This document shows, one piece after another, positions 38,718-47,663 of a stretch of 64,000 nucleotides of DNA. The DNA lies in NCBI GenBank assembly GCA_026398415.1, contig JAPLSY010000053.1, forward strand, positions 1 to 64,000, given 5' to 3'. Numbering within the stretch: position 1 is the first letter of the stretch; every line of letters starts with the position of its first letter. Position numbers and translations under genes: made by a program. The notes under the pieces were generated by a model. The model saw nothing but the letters and a program-made list of their open reading frames with translations, was not told the origin of the DNA and searched no databases. The stretch comes from Kiritimatiellota bacterium (lineage in GTDB: Bacteria > Verrucomicrobiota > Kiritimatiellia > JAAZAB01).

Positions 38718-39851
38718 ATGAAACTGCTCCAGGCAACTTGTCTTTTTTATTTTCTGTGGCTGATAGGAGGATACGTCATGGCAAACGAACCGACGGCGAA
38801 GATCATATCTACTAATGTCATTTGCAGGCAACCGGGCCGATACATAGGCTGGCCTACGATCGCCAGAACGCATAACGGGGATCTGGTGGTCGTTTTCTCC
38901 GGGGACCGGGATGCACACATCTGTCCCTGGGGCAAGACGCAAATGGTCCGCAGTTCTGATGGGGGCAAGACGTGGGCCGCACCGGTTACGATCAATAACA
39001 CGCCTCTGGATGATCGCGATGCGGGAATCATTGAAACCGATAAAGGCACATTAGTCGTCAGTTGGTTCACATCACTGGCGTTTTCGGATCCGGGTCAGGT
39101 TTCCTGGCTTCCGGAGACCATGCGGAACGGATGGATGCGCCATATTGAAAAACTTGACCAGGAAACACGCGCGAAGTGGCTGGGTAATTGGATCCGTCGT
39201 TCCGAAGATGGCGGCAAAACGTGGGGGGTGCCCATCCGGAACCACGTGAGTGCTCCGCACGGTCCGATTAAATTATCGGACAAGCGACTAATATATGTCG
39301 GCACGGGGACCAAAGACGGCAAAGGCATTATCGGTGTTGAAGAGTCGCGCGATGACGGTCGGTCCTGGAGCTTGCTTGCAACCGTCCCGATCCCTTCGGA
39401 CGAGGTGATTGCCCACTATGATGAGCCGCATGTCGTGGAGGCGGAAAACGGAAAACTCGTGGCCATGTTCAGGTCCGAACCGAAGGACCGGTCCCAGTGT
39501 TTTCTCAAGCAATCGGAAAGCACGGATGGCGGGAAATCCTGGTCGCTTGCCCACAAGACGGCCATATGGGGTTATCCCCCCCATCTGATCCGGTTGCGGA
39601 ACGGCTGGCTGCTCGTGGTCTACGGCCGGCGCATGCCCCCGTTCGGTGAGCAGGCCTGCATCAGCCGGGACGCTGGAAAAACATGGGATACCGCGCATGA
39701 GATTATTCTCGCCGGCGCGCCGAACGACGACCTGGGCTATCCGGCATCCGTGCAACTCGATGACGGCTCCATCTTTACCGTATTCTACCAGTGTGCCAAG
39801 TCGGACAAAAATACCTGCTTAATGGCAACACACTGGCAACTTGCCGAATAG
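38718..39851 (+). CDS. Sialidase-like BNR-repeat protein
   Basis: 377 residues from ATG 38718 with a signal-peptide-like start (LLQATCLFYFLWLIGGYVMA). A second ATG at 38778 has a far better ribosome site (GGAGGATACGTC) and would give a cytoplasmic 357-residue form. Five Asp boxes are visible (SSDGGKTW, SEDGGKTW, SRDDGRSW, STDGGKSW, SRDAGKTW), marking the six-bladed propeller of exo-sialidases. GRYIGWPTIAR is in the position of the catalytic arginine motif. Family fold is clear; whether it cleaves sialic acid is not, since many BNR proteins in this group do not. Confidence 0.78.
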   Translation: MKLLQATCLFYFLWLIGGYVMANEPTAKIISTNVICRQPGRYIGWPTIARTHNGDLVVVFSGDRDAHICPWGKTQMVRSSDGGKTWAAPVTINNTPLDDRDAGIIETDKGTLVVSWFTSLAFSDPGQVSWLPETMRNGWMRHIEKLDQETRAKWLGNWIRRSEDGGKTWGVPIRNHVSAPHGPIKLSDKRLIYVGTGTKDGKGIIGVEESRDDGRSWSLLATVPIPSDEVIAHYDEPHVVEAENGKLVAMFRSEPKDRSQCFLKQSESTDGGKSWSLAHKTAIWGYPPHLIRLRNGWLLVVYGRRMPPFGEQACISRDAGKTWDTAHEIILAGAPNDDLGYPASVQLDDGSIFTVFYQCAKSDKNTCLMATHWQLAE

Positions 39852-39926
39852 GAAGCGGGGCGGCGCCGGAGCCCACACGGGCGAGTGGCATTGTTTAAAA
39901 AATAAAACGTAAGAAAGCGAGGATTT

Positions 39927-41156
39927 ATGCCTGGCGGACACAAGGGGCGGGTTACTCCGAAAGCGCTGGAGTATTTAAAGGAAGTTGTTAAGTACGGATT
40001 CGGAAATTCAACCGGCAACGGCATGGTTGCAAAATTTGAAAAGGCATTTGCCGAGCGGTTCGGCGTGCCCTATGCGATTGCCTTTTTTAACGGCACCACC
40101 ACGATGCACGCCTGCCTGGCGGCGGCCGGCGTGAAGCCCGGCGATGAGGTCATCGTGCCGCCGCTGACGTATGCCGCGACGTCTTTCGCGGTCATGCACC
40201 AGGGCGCGGTGCCGGTATTTGCCGATGTCGATGAAAAAACATTCAACATCTCGCCGGAGAGCATCCGGGCGCGAATAACACCGCTGACCCGCGCCATTAT
40301 TCCGGTCGGCCTCTACGGTTTGAGTGCGGATCTGGACCCGATTATGGAAATCGCGGCCCGGCATAACCTGGCGGTGATCGAGGATAACGCCCAGTGTGTC
40401 CTGGGACAGTACAAGGGGCGGCTGGCCGGCACCAATGGCCACATGGCCAGTTTCAGTCTGCAGGCGTCCAAGCACCTGACCAGCGGTGAAGGCGGCGTGG
40501 TTCTCACCAAGGACGAAAAACTGGCGACCGGCATCCGTAAGTTCGGCTGTTTCGGGTACCACACGGTCAGCAGCGGCACCGGCGGGACGATGTGCAAGGA
40601 AGACCGGGGCCATCCCACCTCCATCCGGCACGATTCCCTGGGCTGGAATTACCGCATGTCCAGTCTGCAGGCAGCCGTGGCGCTGGAACAGGTGGAGCGG
40701 ATCGACGAACTGGTCGGGCTGCGGATCAAGTGCGCGGAGATTTTTGCGGAGGCGGTCAAGGGTTGCGCATGGCTGGTTCCCCAGTATACGCCGCCGGACT
40801 GCGTGAACTCCTGCTGGACGTTTGTCTGCCGTCTGGACACGGAAAAGGCCGGCTGTACCTGGGACGAATTCCGGAATATGTTTTTCTCCCTGGGCGGCGA
40901 TTTTGTCTACGGCGCCTGGCGGCTTACCTACAACGAGCCGGTTTTCCAGGAAAGAAAATTCTTGGGCGGCAATTTCCCGATTGACTCGGAGATTTACAAA
41001 GGCAAAAAGCAGGTATACAAACCCGGGCTTTGCCCGGTTGCGGAAGCGATCCAGCCGAAACTCCTGCAGTTTAAAACCAATTACTACAAGCTTGACCGGG
41101 CCGCGCAACAGGCGAAAATCCTGGCGAAGACGATAAAAAAAATCTCGCGCGGCTGA
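39927..41156 (+). CDS. DegT/DnrJ/EryC1/StrS-family PLP aminotransferase
   Basis: 409 residues. The fold-type I PLP site is intact: AFFNGTTTMHACL, VIEDNAQ (Asp153 binds the pyridine N) and SFSLQASKHLTSGEGG with Schiff-base Lys182. Members transaminate keto-sugars (usually nucleotide-linked) to amino sugars, or act as dehydratases or oxidoreductases on inositols and similar compounds. No nucleotide-sugar genes are nearby, so an amino-sugar or cyclitol catabolic role is possible. It stands 75 bp after the sialidase-like gene on the same strand. Confidence 0.9.
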   Translation: MPGGHKGRVTPKALEYLKEVVKYGFGNSTGNGMVAKFEKAFAERFGVPYAIAFFNGTTTMHACLAAAGVKPGDEVIVPPLTYAATSFAVMHQGAVPVFADVDEKTFNISPESIRARITPLTRAIIPVGLYGLSADLDPIMEIAARHNLAVIEDNAQCVLGQYKGRLAGTNGHMASFSLQASKHLTSGEGGVVLTKDEKLATGIRKFGCFGYHTVSSGTGGTMCKEDRGHPTSIRHDSLGWNYRMSSLQAAVALEQVERIDELVGLRIKCAEIFAEAVKGCAWLVPQYTPPDCVNSCWTFVCRLDTEKAGCTWDEFRNMFFSLGGDFVYGAWRLTYNEPVFQERKFLGGNFPIDSEIYKGKKQVYKPGLCPVAEAIQPKLLQFKTNYYKLDRAAQQAKILAKTIKKISRG

Positions 41157-41221
41157 TGATAACGCCGGCCCTGTTGGTGACGGGCACTTTGCGGGCAGGG
41201 TACAAGGCGGAGCATGCTTGG

Positions 41222-42445
41222 TCAGCCTTTGACCGCCCCCAACTGCAGTCCCGAGATGAAGAACCTCTGCCCGAACAGGAAGATTACGAACATGGGCACG
41301 ATCTGGATCATGGAACCGGCCATCAACAGCGTCCACTGCACATTACCGTGCATCTCATTTAACATTTGCAGCGCAATCGGCAGGGTATACAGTTCATGGC
41401 TGTGCAGTACGATCAGCGGCCACATGAAGTCGCCCCAGGCGCCCATGAACGTCAGGATCGAGAGGGCGGCCAGCGCGGGCTTCGACAGCGGGATAATCAC
41501 ATGCCGATAGATGCCCAGCAACGAACAGCCGTCCAGCAGGGCCGATTCCTCCAGTTCCGTCGGCAGTGACATGAAGAACTGGCGCAACATGAACGTGCCG
41601 TAGGCGGTGAAAATGCCCGGCAGGGTTACGACCTTGTAGGTGTTGATCCAGCCAAATTCGCGGAACAGCAGGAAAGCCGGGATCATCGTGACCGCGCCCG
41701 GAATCATCATTGTCGCCAGGTAGGCCATAAAAATCTTGTCGCGGCCCGGGAATTGCATCCGGGCAAAAGCGAACGCCGCCAGTGAGCTGGTAAAGACCAT
41801 GCCGAACGTCGTAAACAGCGTGATAAAGAAACTGTTGAGCGTTGCGCGCAGCAGGCCGCTCTCCACCATCACGGTGCGATAATTTTCCCAGTAGAAGCGG
41901 TGCGCGGGTCGCAGTACGGGCTTGTTTTCCAGGTGCCGGTCCAGCAGGCGGCGGTTGAGTGCGCGGCGGGCCAGCAAATCTTCTGCCTTGGGTGGTTCGT
42001 TGAATTTCAGCCCGCCGGCCACGACTTGGTCGGTCCACAGGGACTGGGTCTGCAACAAGGTGTTCAAGGAGGTGATCAACCGGTCTTGTTCGCTTAGGGG
42101 CAATTGCGCGCCGACGTCGGCGGCCAGCGCGGCCGATTCCCGGGCTTCATCGTCCAAAAGGTCGCCGACATGTGCCAGCGCGCCATCGGCGGATTGCCCC
42201 TGCCCGGTCAGTAAAGTTCCCAGTGCCTGCCAATCCAGCACGTCACTGCGGTTGATGCGGAACGACATTTGCGGCAACAAGCGGCTCATGTCCCTGACGT
42301 CGGCGTCGGGAGCTTTCACTGAGGTCACCACCATCCAGACGAGGGGGAAGATCATGGATACCCCGACCAGTATCAGGAACGTATACGAGGCGGCATGCGC
42401 CAGGCCGCGTCGGCCGGTATTTGTGCCCAGTAGCCATTCAAGCAT
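41222..42445 (-). CDS. Carbohydrate ABC transporter permease (MalG-like) with large insertion
   Basis: 407 residues, ~130 more than usual for this family. TM1 is at ~20-42. Residues ~45-180 form a hydrophilic, mainly helical insertion before FYWENYRTVM, the start of the normal region. The remaining five TM segments and the EAA loop follow (EESALLDGCSLLGIYRHVIIPLSKPALAAL). It pairs with the MalF-like permease, whose end overlaps this gene's start by 8 bp. The insertion would lie on the outer face and could contact the binding protein. Confidence 0.9.
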   Translation of the reverse strand: MLEWLLGTNTGRRGLAHAASYTFLILVGVSMIFPLVWMVVTSVKAPDADVRDMSRLLPQMSFRINRSDVLDWQALGTLLTGQGQSADGALAHVGDLLDDEARESAALAADVGAQLPLSEQDRLITSLNTLLQTQSLWTDQVVAGGLKFNEPPKAEDLLARRALNRRLLDRHLENKPVLRPAHRFYWENYRTVMVESGLLRATLNSFFITLFTTFGMVFTSSLAAFAFARMQFPGRDKIFMAYLATMMIPGAVTMIPAFLLFREFGWINTYKVVTLPGIFTAYGTFMLRQFFMSLPTELEESALLDGCSLLGIYRHVIIPLSKPALAALSILTFMGAWGDFMWPLIVLHSHELYTLPIALQMLNEMHGNVQWTLLMAGSMIQIVPMFVIFLFGQRFFISGLQLGAVKG

Positions 42446-43343
42446 AGTTTACCTTCTTCCCGCCAAACCGCCAGTTCAACATGGTCGCCACCAACACTAT
42501 GAAAAACAGCACCACCGCGATGGCCGAGGCATAGCCCATGTTGAAATATTCGAAGGCATGATTGTAAATGTAGTAGCTGATCGTCGTCGTCGAACCGGCG
42601 GGCCCGCCCCTGGTCAAAACATAAGCGGCGTTGAAGCCCCCCTGGAACCCGCCAATGATGCCGGTGACGAACAGGAAGAAGGTGGTTGGGGCCACCATCG
42701 GCCACGTGATGTGCAGAAATTGCCGCCACTCGCTGGCGCCGTCTATTCTCGCCGCTTCGTACAGTTCCTGGGAGATATTGGATAACCCGGCCAGGTAGAG
42801 AATCATGCCCATCCCGCCCATGGCCGACCACAGGCCCATCATGATGAAGGCCGGTTTGGCCCACTTGGGATCGGTCAACCATCCCGGTGTCGGCAGGCCG
42901 ATTGCGTGCAACATGGTATTGAGCAATCCGAACTCGGGGTTCAGGATGTTCTGCCACAGCAACAGCATCCCGATGCCTCCGCAGATCGAGGGCAGGTAGA
43001 AGATCAGCCGGAAAAAGTAACGGCCGCGCAGGGGTTGGTTCAAGACGATGGCCAGAAACAGGGACGAAATGATGCCCAGCGGGATCCCGATCATCAGGTA
43101 TAATGTGTTGCCCAGGTACTTCCAGAAGGGGGCGTCATTCCAATGGAAACTACCATTATCCCAGTAACCGCCCAACAGGTCTATGAAGTTCTGCAGGCCG
43201 ACGAATTCCGGGTGGTGAAAGATATCCCAGCGAAACAGGCTGAGTGCGAAGGCCGCCAGCACCGGCAGGAACGTCAAGACGAGGAACCCGATAACGTTGG
43301 GCGCGATAAACGCGAACCCGGCCCATTTCCTGGTGATCAACAT
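42438..43343 (-). CDS. Carbohydrate ABC transporter permease (MalF/UgpA-like)
   Basis: 301 residues, six TM segments (first: FAFIAPNVIGFLVLTFLPVLAAFALSLF). The EAA loop, which docks on the ATPase, is EAARIDGASEWRQFLHITWPM. Length and topology fit a CUT1-type importer of oligosaccharides. Gene order binding protein - permease - permease on the minus strand, with 26 bp and an 8-bp overlap, makes an operon. Confidence 0.93.
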   Translation of the reverse strand: MLITRKWAGFAFIAPNVIGFLVLTFLPVLAAFALSLFRWDIFHHPEFVGLQNFIDLLGGYWDNGSFHWNDAPFWKYLGNTLYLMIGIPLGIISSLFLAIVLNQPLRGRYFFRLIFYLPSICGGIGMLLLWQNILNPEFGLLNTMLHAIGLPTPGWLTDPKWAKPAFIMMGLWSAMGGMGMILYLAGLSNISQELYEAARIDGASEWRQFLHITWPMVAPTTFFLFVTGIIGGFQGGFNAAYVLTRGGPAGSTTTISYYIYNHAFEYFNMGYASAIAVVLFFIVLVATMLNWRFGGKKVNYA

Positions 43344-43369
43344 ATTGCTGCAATCCTTTCGACGTTGAA

Positions 43370-44701
43370 TCAGTTGGCTTTGAATGCACCGCGCTCGCGG
43401 GCCTTTTCAATTGCCCGCGTAAGCTCGTACTGGGCGCGGCGCAGGCCCTCTTCCGGGGAGATTAACTTGGCTCCGATTTCCTCGCTCCAGCGGCCGACGA
43501 TTGATTGGAACTCCTGCAGATGGGGGACGCGCGGGCAAGGATACATGTAATCGGTTGCCTTCACCCAGAGATAAAGGCTTGCCGGTTTGCCACGATGTTT
43601 GGCGACCATTTTCCGGGCGACTTCCAGGTCGGCCGGGATCCCGCCATTGATGGCTGCCGTCAGCATGAATTCTTCACCGAACAACAGCTTGTTCAGTTCC
43701 CAAGCCTCATCCGGATGCTTCGTCTCGGCGGAGATCATATATGCGCCACTCGAGGCCCAGTGTGCCCGCCGGCGTGCGCGCGGATAGAGGGCGATGTCCC
43801 AGTCCATGTCCGCCAACTGGCTGAGCAGCCGCTGCCAGTCCCAAGTGTAAGCCGCGATCATCGCATAGCGTCCGCATAGAAACAGCCCGATTTGATCGTG
43901 AGAACCCGCCTGCTGTTGTTCGATCTCGGAAGGCGTAATGTGTTCCACGTCGCGCAGGCGCAACATGATTTGATGGTACTCTGTGCGGCCCGGCGTATCT
44001 ACCGTTGCCTTTGGTCCGTTCAGGTCGATAAACGGCGGCCCCCAGCCCTCGGCCACAAAACCTCCTGAGTATGCGAACTGATCGGTCCGGCCGTCGCCGT
44101 TCCGGTCGCGCGTCAGCGCACGGGCCTTTGTCAGAAACTCATTGAAATCCCAGTCCTCGCTCGGATACGAGATCCCCGCTTCATCGAACAGGGCCTTGTT
44201 GTACACGATGATACTCAGATCGATGGTGTAGGGTATCCCGATCTGCCGTCCGTTCCGGCGGTACCATTCGATTGCCTGCGGGTGGAATTTCTTGAGGTCT
44301 ACATCCCGCGCCACGCGGTCGGTGATGTCCAGGAAGGCCCCCCGATCGGCAAATTCACCGAACGATTGGCCCATCCACATCAGGTCCGGCGCCATGCGGC
44401 TGGCCATCATGATCAGGATCTTTTGATAGTAGTTTCCGCCAATTTCGAGTATTTGCACCTCGACCTGCGGATGCTCGCGCTTGAAGGTTTTGACGGCCCC
44501 ATCGATTGCGACGCGGAATACCGGGCTGGGTATGGTGGCCAGCACGAGCTTGATTTTTTTCTCCTTACCCGTAGTCCGCTGTGGTCCGGTGCTTGCCAGG
44601 TAGGTTCCCAACACGGCCAGCCCGATCAAAAAGCCGGCCAACCCTATGGCCGGCAGCGAAAACCACTCGGCACCATTCCAGTGTTTTGCAATCCAACCCA
44701 T
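43370..44701 (-). CDS. ABC transporter sugar-binding protein
   Basis: 443 residues. The N-terminus has a single hydrophobic segment (SLPAIGLAGFLIGLAVLGTYL) with no lipobox Cys, so it may stay membrane-anchored. The mature part is a family-1 extracellular binding protein: KIKLVLATIPSPVFRVAIDGAVKTFKREHPQVEVQIL, APDLMWMGQSFGEFADRGAFLDIT, IGIPYTIDLSIIVYNKALFDEAGI, and DEAWELNKLLFGEEF. It captures a sugar or oligosaccharide for the two permeases downstream. Confidence 0.92.
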   Translation of the reverse strand: MGWIAKHWNGAEWFSLPAIGLAGFLIGLAVLGTYLASTGPQRTTGKEKKIKLVLATIPSPVFRVAIDGAVKTFKREHPQVEVQILEIGGNYYQKILIMMASRMAPDLMWMGQSFGEFADRGAFLDITDRVARDVDLKKFHPQAIEWYRRNGRQIGIPYTIDLSIIVYNKALFDEAGISYPSEDWDFNEFLTKARALTRDRNGDGRTDQFAYSGGFVAEGWGPPFIDLNGPKATVDTPGRTEYHQIMLRLRDVEHITPSEIEQQQAGSHDQIGLFLCGRYAMIAAYTWDWQRLLSQLADMDWDIALYPRARRRAHWASSGAYMISAETKHPDEAWELNKLLFGEEFMLTAAINGGIPADLEVARKMVAKHRGKPASLYLWVKATDYMYPCPRVPHLQEFQSIVGRWSEEIGAKLISPEEGLRRAQYELTRAIEKARERGAFKAN

Positions 44702-44980
44702 TCCTGTGCCTCAATTGTCAACCGGTGTCCGCCCTGAGTCACTAGCCGTGAACCAGGCCGGCTTTCTAAATTCTGACTTTTGACTCCTGAATAGTGGCAA
44801 TGGCGCGTATTGTGCTATAAGTTTTGACGAGGTGCAAACCCATTTTATATTTATTTATTTATTTTTTCGGCTTGCTTTTGCTCGGCAATCTGTCCTATTG
44901 TCTCCAATACTTTTTTCTATTGCCAGAATCTCATCATGCGCGGGATTGTGGTACCGTCCGAAAAATAAGGAGCAAGGGCT

Positions 44981-46081
44981 ATGGCGGAAGTCATCTTGGA
45001 TCATGTCTGGAAGAGCTATGGCAGTAATATCTGGGCGGTGAAGGACTTTAATCTGACGATTAAGGACCGGGAATTCATGGTATTTGTCGGTCCCTCGGGG
45101 TGCGGCAAATCGACGACTCTGCGCATGATCGCGGGGCTCGAGGAAATCAGCAAGGGCTCGATTTCCATAGCGGAGCGCGTGGTCAACAATGTGCCGCCCA
45201 AGGATCGTGATATCGCCATGGTGTTCCAGAATTATGCGCTGTACCCGCACATGACGGTGTACGACAACATGGCCTTCGGCCTGAAACTGCGCAATTATAA
45301 GCGGGCCGATATCGAAAGCCGGGTGCGCGAAGCATCGGATATCCTGGGGCTGGCCGATTATCTGCATCGCAAGCCCAAGGCGCTATCCGGGGGCCAGCGC
45401 CAGCGCGTGGCGGTGGGCCGGGCGATCGTGCGCAAGCCGAAGGTGTTTTTATTTGACGAGCCCTTGTCCAATCTGGACGCCAAGATGCGCGTGCAAATGC
45501 GGGCGGAAATCAGCAAGTTGCATGTGCGCCTGGAGGCCACCATGATCTACGTGACGCATGACCAGGTGGAGGCCATGACCATGGGCGACCGGATCGTGGT
45601 GATGAAGGATGGGGTGGTTTTACAGGTAGCCACGCCCTTGGATCTATATGAGAATCCGGCCAACCTGTTCGTGGCGGGTTTTATCGGCACGCCGCCGATG
45701 AATTTATTCGAGGGACTGATCCGGCGCGGCGCGGACGGCTGGATTTTCGATGGCGCGAGCATGCAGATCGCGCTGTTGCCGGAAATGCAGGCCAAGCTGG
45801 AGGCCTACGTGGACAAGCAAGTCGTAATGGGCATTCGGCCGGAGCATGTCGGCTCGCCGATTGCGGAGAACACGGCCGATGCGCCGAAGATCAAGGCGCA
45901 CGTGGATGTTGTGGAACCGATGGGCGCCGAGACCTATTTGTACATGACGTCCGGCCGGCACAACTTTATCGCCAAAATCGATCCGCACCGCCGGTGCGCC
46001 ATGGGTTCCGAATTGCAACTGGCCTTTCTGGAGGCCAAGGCCCATTTCTTCGATCCGGCCACGACTAACCTGATCGTCTGA
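44981..46081 (+). CDS. ABC transporter ATP-binding protein (MsmK/UgpC-like)
   Basis: 366 residues from ATG 44981 with AAGGAG upstream. Walker [10 protein letters not shown] (37-45), Q-loop [13 protein letters not shown], signature LSGGQRQRV (135-143), Walker [13 protein letters not shown], and the H-loop VTHDQ. The C-terminal ~130 residues form the regulatory OB domains of CUT1 importers ([20 protein letters not shown]). It is divergent from the binding-protein/permease operon, separated by 279 bp, and probably energises that importer and possibly others. Confidence 0.95.
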   Translation: MAEVILDHVWKSYGSNIWAVKDFNLTIKDREFMVFVGPSGCGKSTTLRMIAGLEEISKGSISIAERVVNNVPPKDRDIAMVFQNYALYPHMTVYDNMAFGLKLRNYKRADIESRVREASDILGLADYLHRKPKALSGGQRQRVAVGRAIVRKPKVFLFDEPLSNLDAKMRVQMRAEISKLHVRLEATMIYVTHDQVEAMTMGDRIVVMKDGVVLQVATPLDLYENPANLFVAGFIGTPPMNLFEGLIRRGADGWIFDGASMQIALLPEMQAKLEAYVDKQVVMGIRPEHVGSPIAENTADAPKIKAHVDVVEPMGAETYLYMTSGRHNFIAKIDPHRRCAMGSELQLAFLEAKAHFFDPATTNLIV

Positions 46082-46103
46082 CCGGCCTTGGACTCAAAGG
46101 CGA

Positions 46104-47408
46104 TCAGCGCAGAAGTTCCCGCATTGCTTCCATAATTACCTCTTCGACTTCAGGCGCAACGTGGGAAGCTTGTTGCGATGTTTCATATCCGCCCTCAGCG
46201 TAAGATTTTTTTGTTCCAACGTAGCCGGGGCCGCAATCACCGTAAGCCGCTACGAGCACCGGCGCTGACGGGCGCATTTGCCGGGCGGCCAGCTGGTACT
46301 CAATCAGCATTTCTCCCGGCAGATGTAAAACACTTATTTTTCCCAGCCGCAGGCAGGACAAGTCAATCAGGCAACCGGATTGTCGGCGGCGTTTCCAAAT
46401 CAGTTCAAACGCTGCTATAATCCTGGTGTTTTTAGCTTCATCGACGTTGTTGATGGTTTTTAACAGATCGTTTTCCGTTTGCTTGAGAATTAACGCGCTC
46501 ACCGGCAATGCCACCGGTTTAACCCGCCAGCAAAAATCACTGTCCTTAAGCGGATATTTTCTGGTTTTAGCCCATGCCGCTTCCATGCCTTTGAGCAAAC
46601 GTTGCGCTAAAATCAGCCGGTTTTTCGGCGAATGGTCATTATATTTTCCGGCCGCGATATTTCCACCACAGCCGTCGAAATGCAAATGCGCAACCTCCGG
46701 CAGGGTTGATTCCCGGATTGAACGCGCGAGGCCGACAAAATCAGGATTTACGGCGCCGTCGCCGTAAAAGCTCTGCGGATGCGTGGCGTAATAAGTCAGC
46801 GAGGCGAGTGGTTCTTCGCCGTTCCAGAAACTCAGATTCTGAAGCCAGGGATCAATCAGGCCTTCCGGCAAATCCCGCAGGGCCTTGTCCGTGCACGAAC
46901 TCCAGCGTGTCTGGGCCACGCGTCCATCATTGCCCAGGATGCGGCGGTTCGATGCTACCTGGGATACTTTTGCTTTGCCATAGCCGTAATGGGTAACGGG
47001 TTTGGCCGATGCAAGCGCGGAATGCAGCGCCTTGGCGGCGGCCAGGGCAACGTTCTCTGCAAAAGACGTGTCTTCCATTATCCCGGCGATGGCTTTCAGG
47101 TCGGTAAGGTCTTTTTGGGAAAAGCAATAACCGGGTGTGTCGTGGGGATGGTGGGTATGAATCGTAACCCGCTCGATAGTTGTGTCGGCCGCTTCGGCCA
47201 GGACTTTCCGCCAGTAATCATGGCCGCTATTCCTGATTTCAACCCAGTCAACCGTACAGATGACGACCGGAGCTTCGTTGCCCAGGATGACCAGTCCGCG
47301 GGCCAACAAGGGCTCAACAATTTTTTTTACCGGTTTGACCAATCCCATGCATAGCGGCGATCCTAACGGCGGGGTGGCGTCGCTTTGAAATGTGGCAATT
47401 TTAATCAT
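46104..47408 (-). CDS. Neutral/alkaline ceramidase-like (N-terminal domain) protein
   Basis: 434 residues from ATG 47408 (AAGGAG upstream). It resembles the N-terminal catalytic domain of neutral ceramidases: VTIHTHHPHDTPGY is in the place of the zinc-binding THTHSGPG, and LHFDGCGGNIAAG is the downstream glycine-rich motif. It lacks the C-terminal domain of true ceramidases. Short homologues of this kind are frequent beside sugar operons in PVC bacteria with unknown substrate; amide hydrolysis is the best guess. It converges on the ATPase gene 22 bp away. Confidence 0.75.
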   Translation of the reverse strand: MIKIATFQSDATPPLGSPLCMGLVKPVKKIVEPLLARGLVILGNEAPVVICTVDWVEIRNSGHDYWRKVLAEAADTTIERVTIHTHHPHDTPGYCFSQKDLTDLKAIAGIMEDTSFAENVALAAAKALHSALASAKPVTHYGYGKAKVSQVASNRRILGNDGRVAQTRWSSCTDKALRDLPEGLIDPWLQNLSFWNGEEPLASLTYYATHPQSFYGDGAVNPDFVGLARSIRESTLPEVAHLHFDGCGGNIAAGKYNDHSPKNRLILAQRLLKGMEAAWAKTRKYPLKDSDFCWRVKPVALPVSALILKQTENDLLKTINNVDEAKNTRIIAAFELIWKRRRQSGCLIDLSCLRLGKISVLHLPGEMLIEYQLAARQMRPSAPVLVAAYGDCGPGYVGTKKSYAEGGYETSQQASHVAPEVEEVIMEAMRELLR

Positions 47409-47663
47409 TAGGCTCCTTGTAGTAAGAGGAAAAATCCTTTCTCTGTGCCTCATGTGGCAAGGTTTTAGTATTGGTTATTACTCTTATTGCGTCAATGAAA
47501 ATGGCACCGAAGGGAAAGCAGGTTTTGGTTCGTCACCTTGTGTAGAATGACCCTCTGGTTTATGACCTGTTTCTTTTTTCCTGTCTGGATTCGACGATGC
47601 CGGCCTGTTTAAACTTGCTTTTGGGAATACGTCCTGATATGTTAAAAATCACTGAGAGTGTGT

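Noticed and set aside
40008..41336. Minus-strand frame of 442 codons across the DegT aminotransferase
   Set aside because: Antisense shadow; the plus-strand protein has complete PLP-site motifs.
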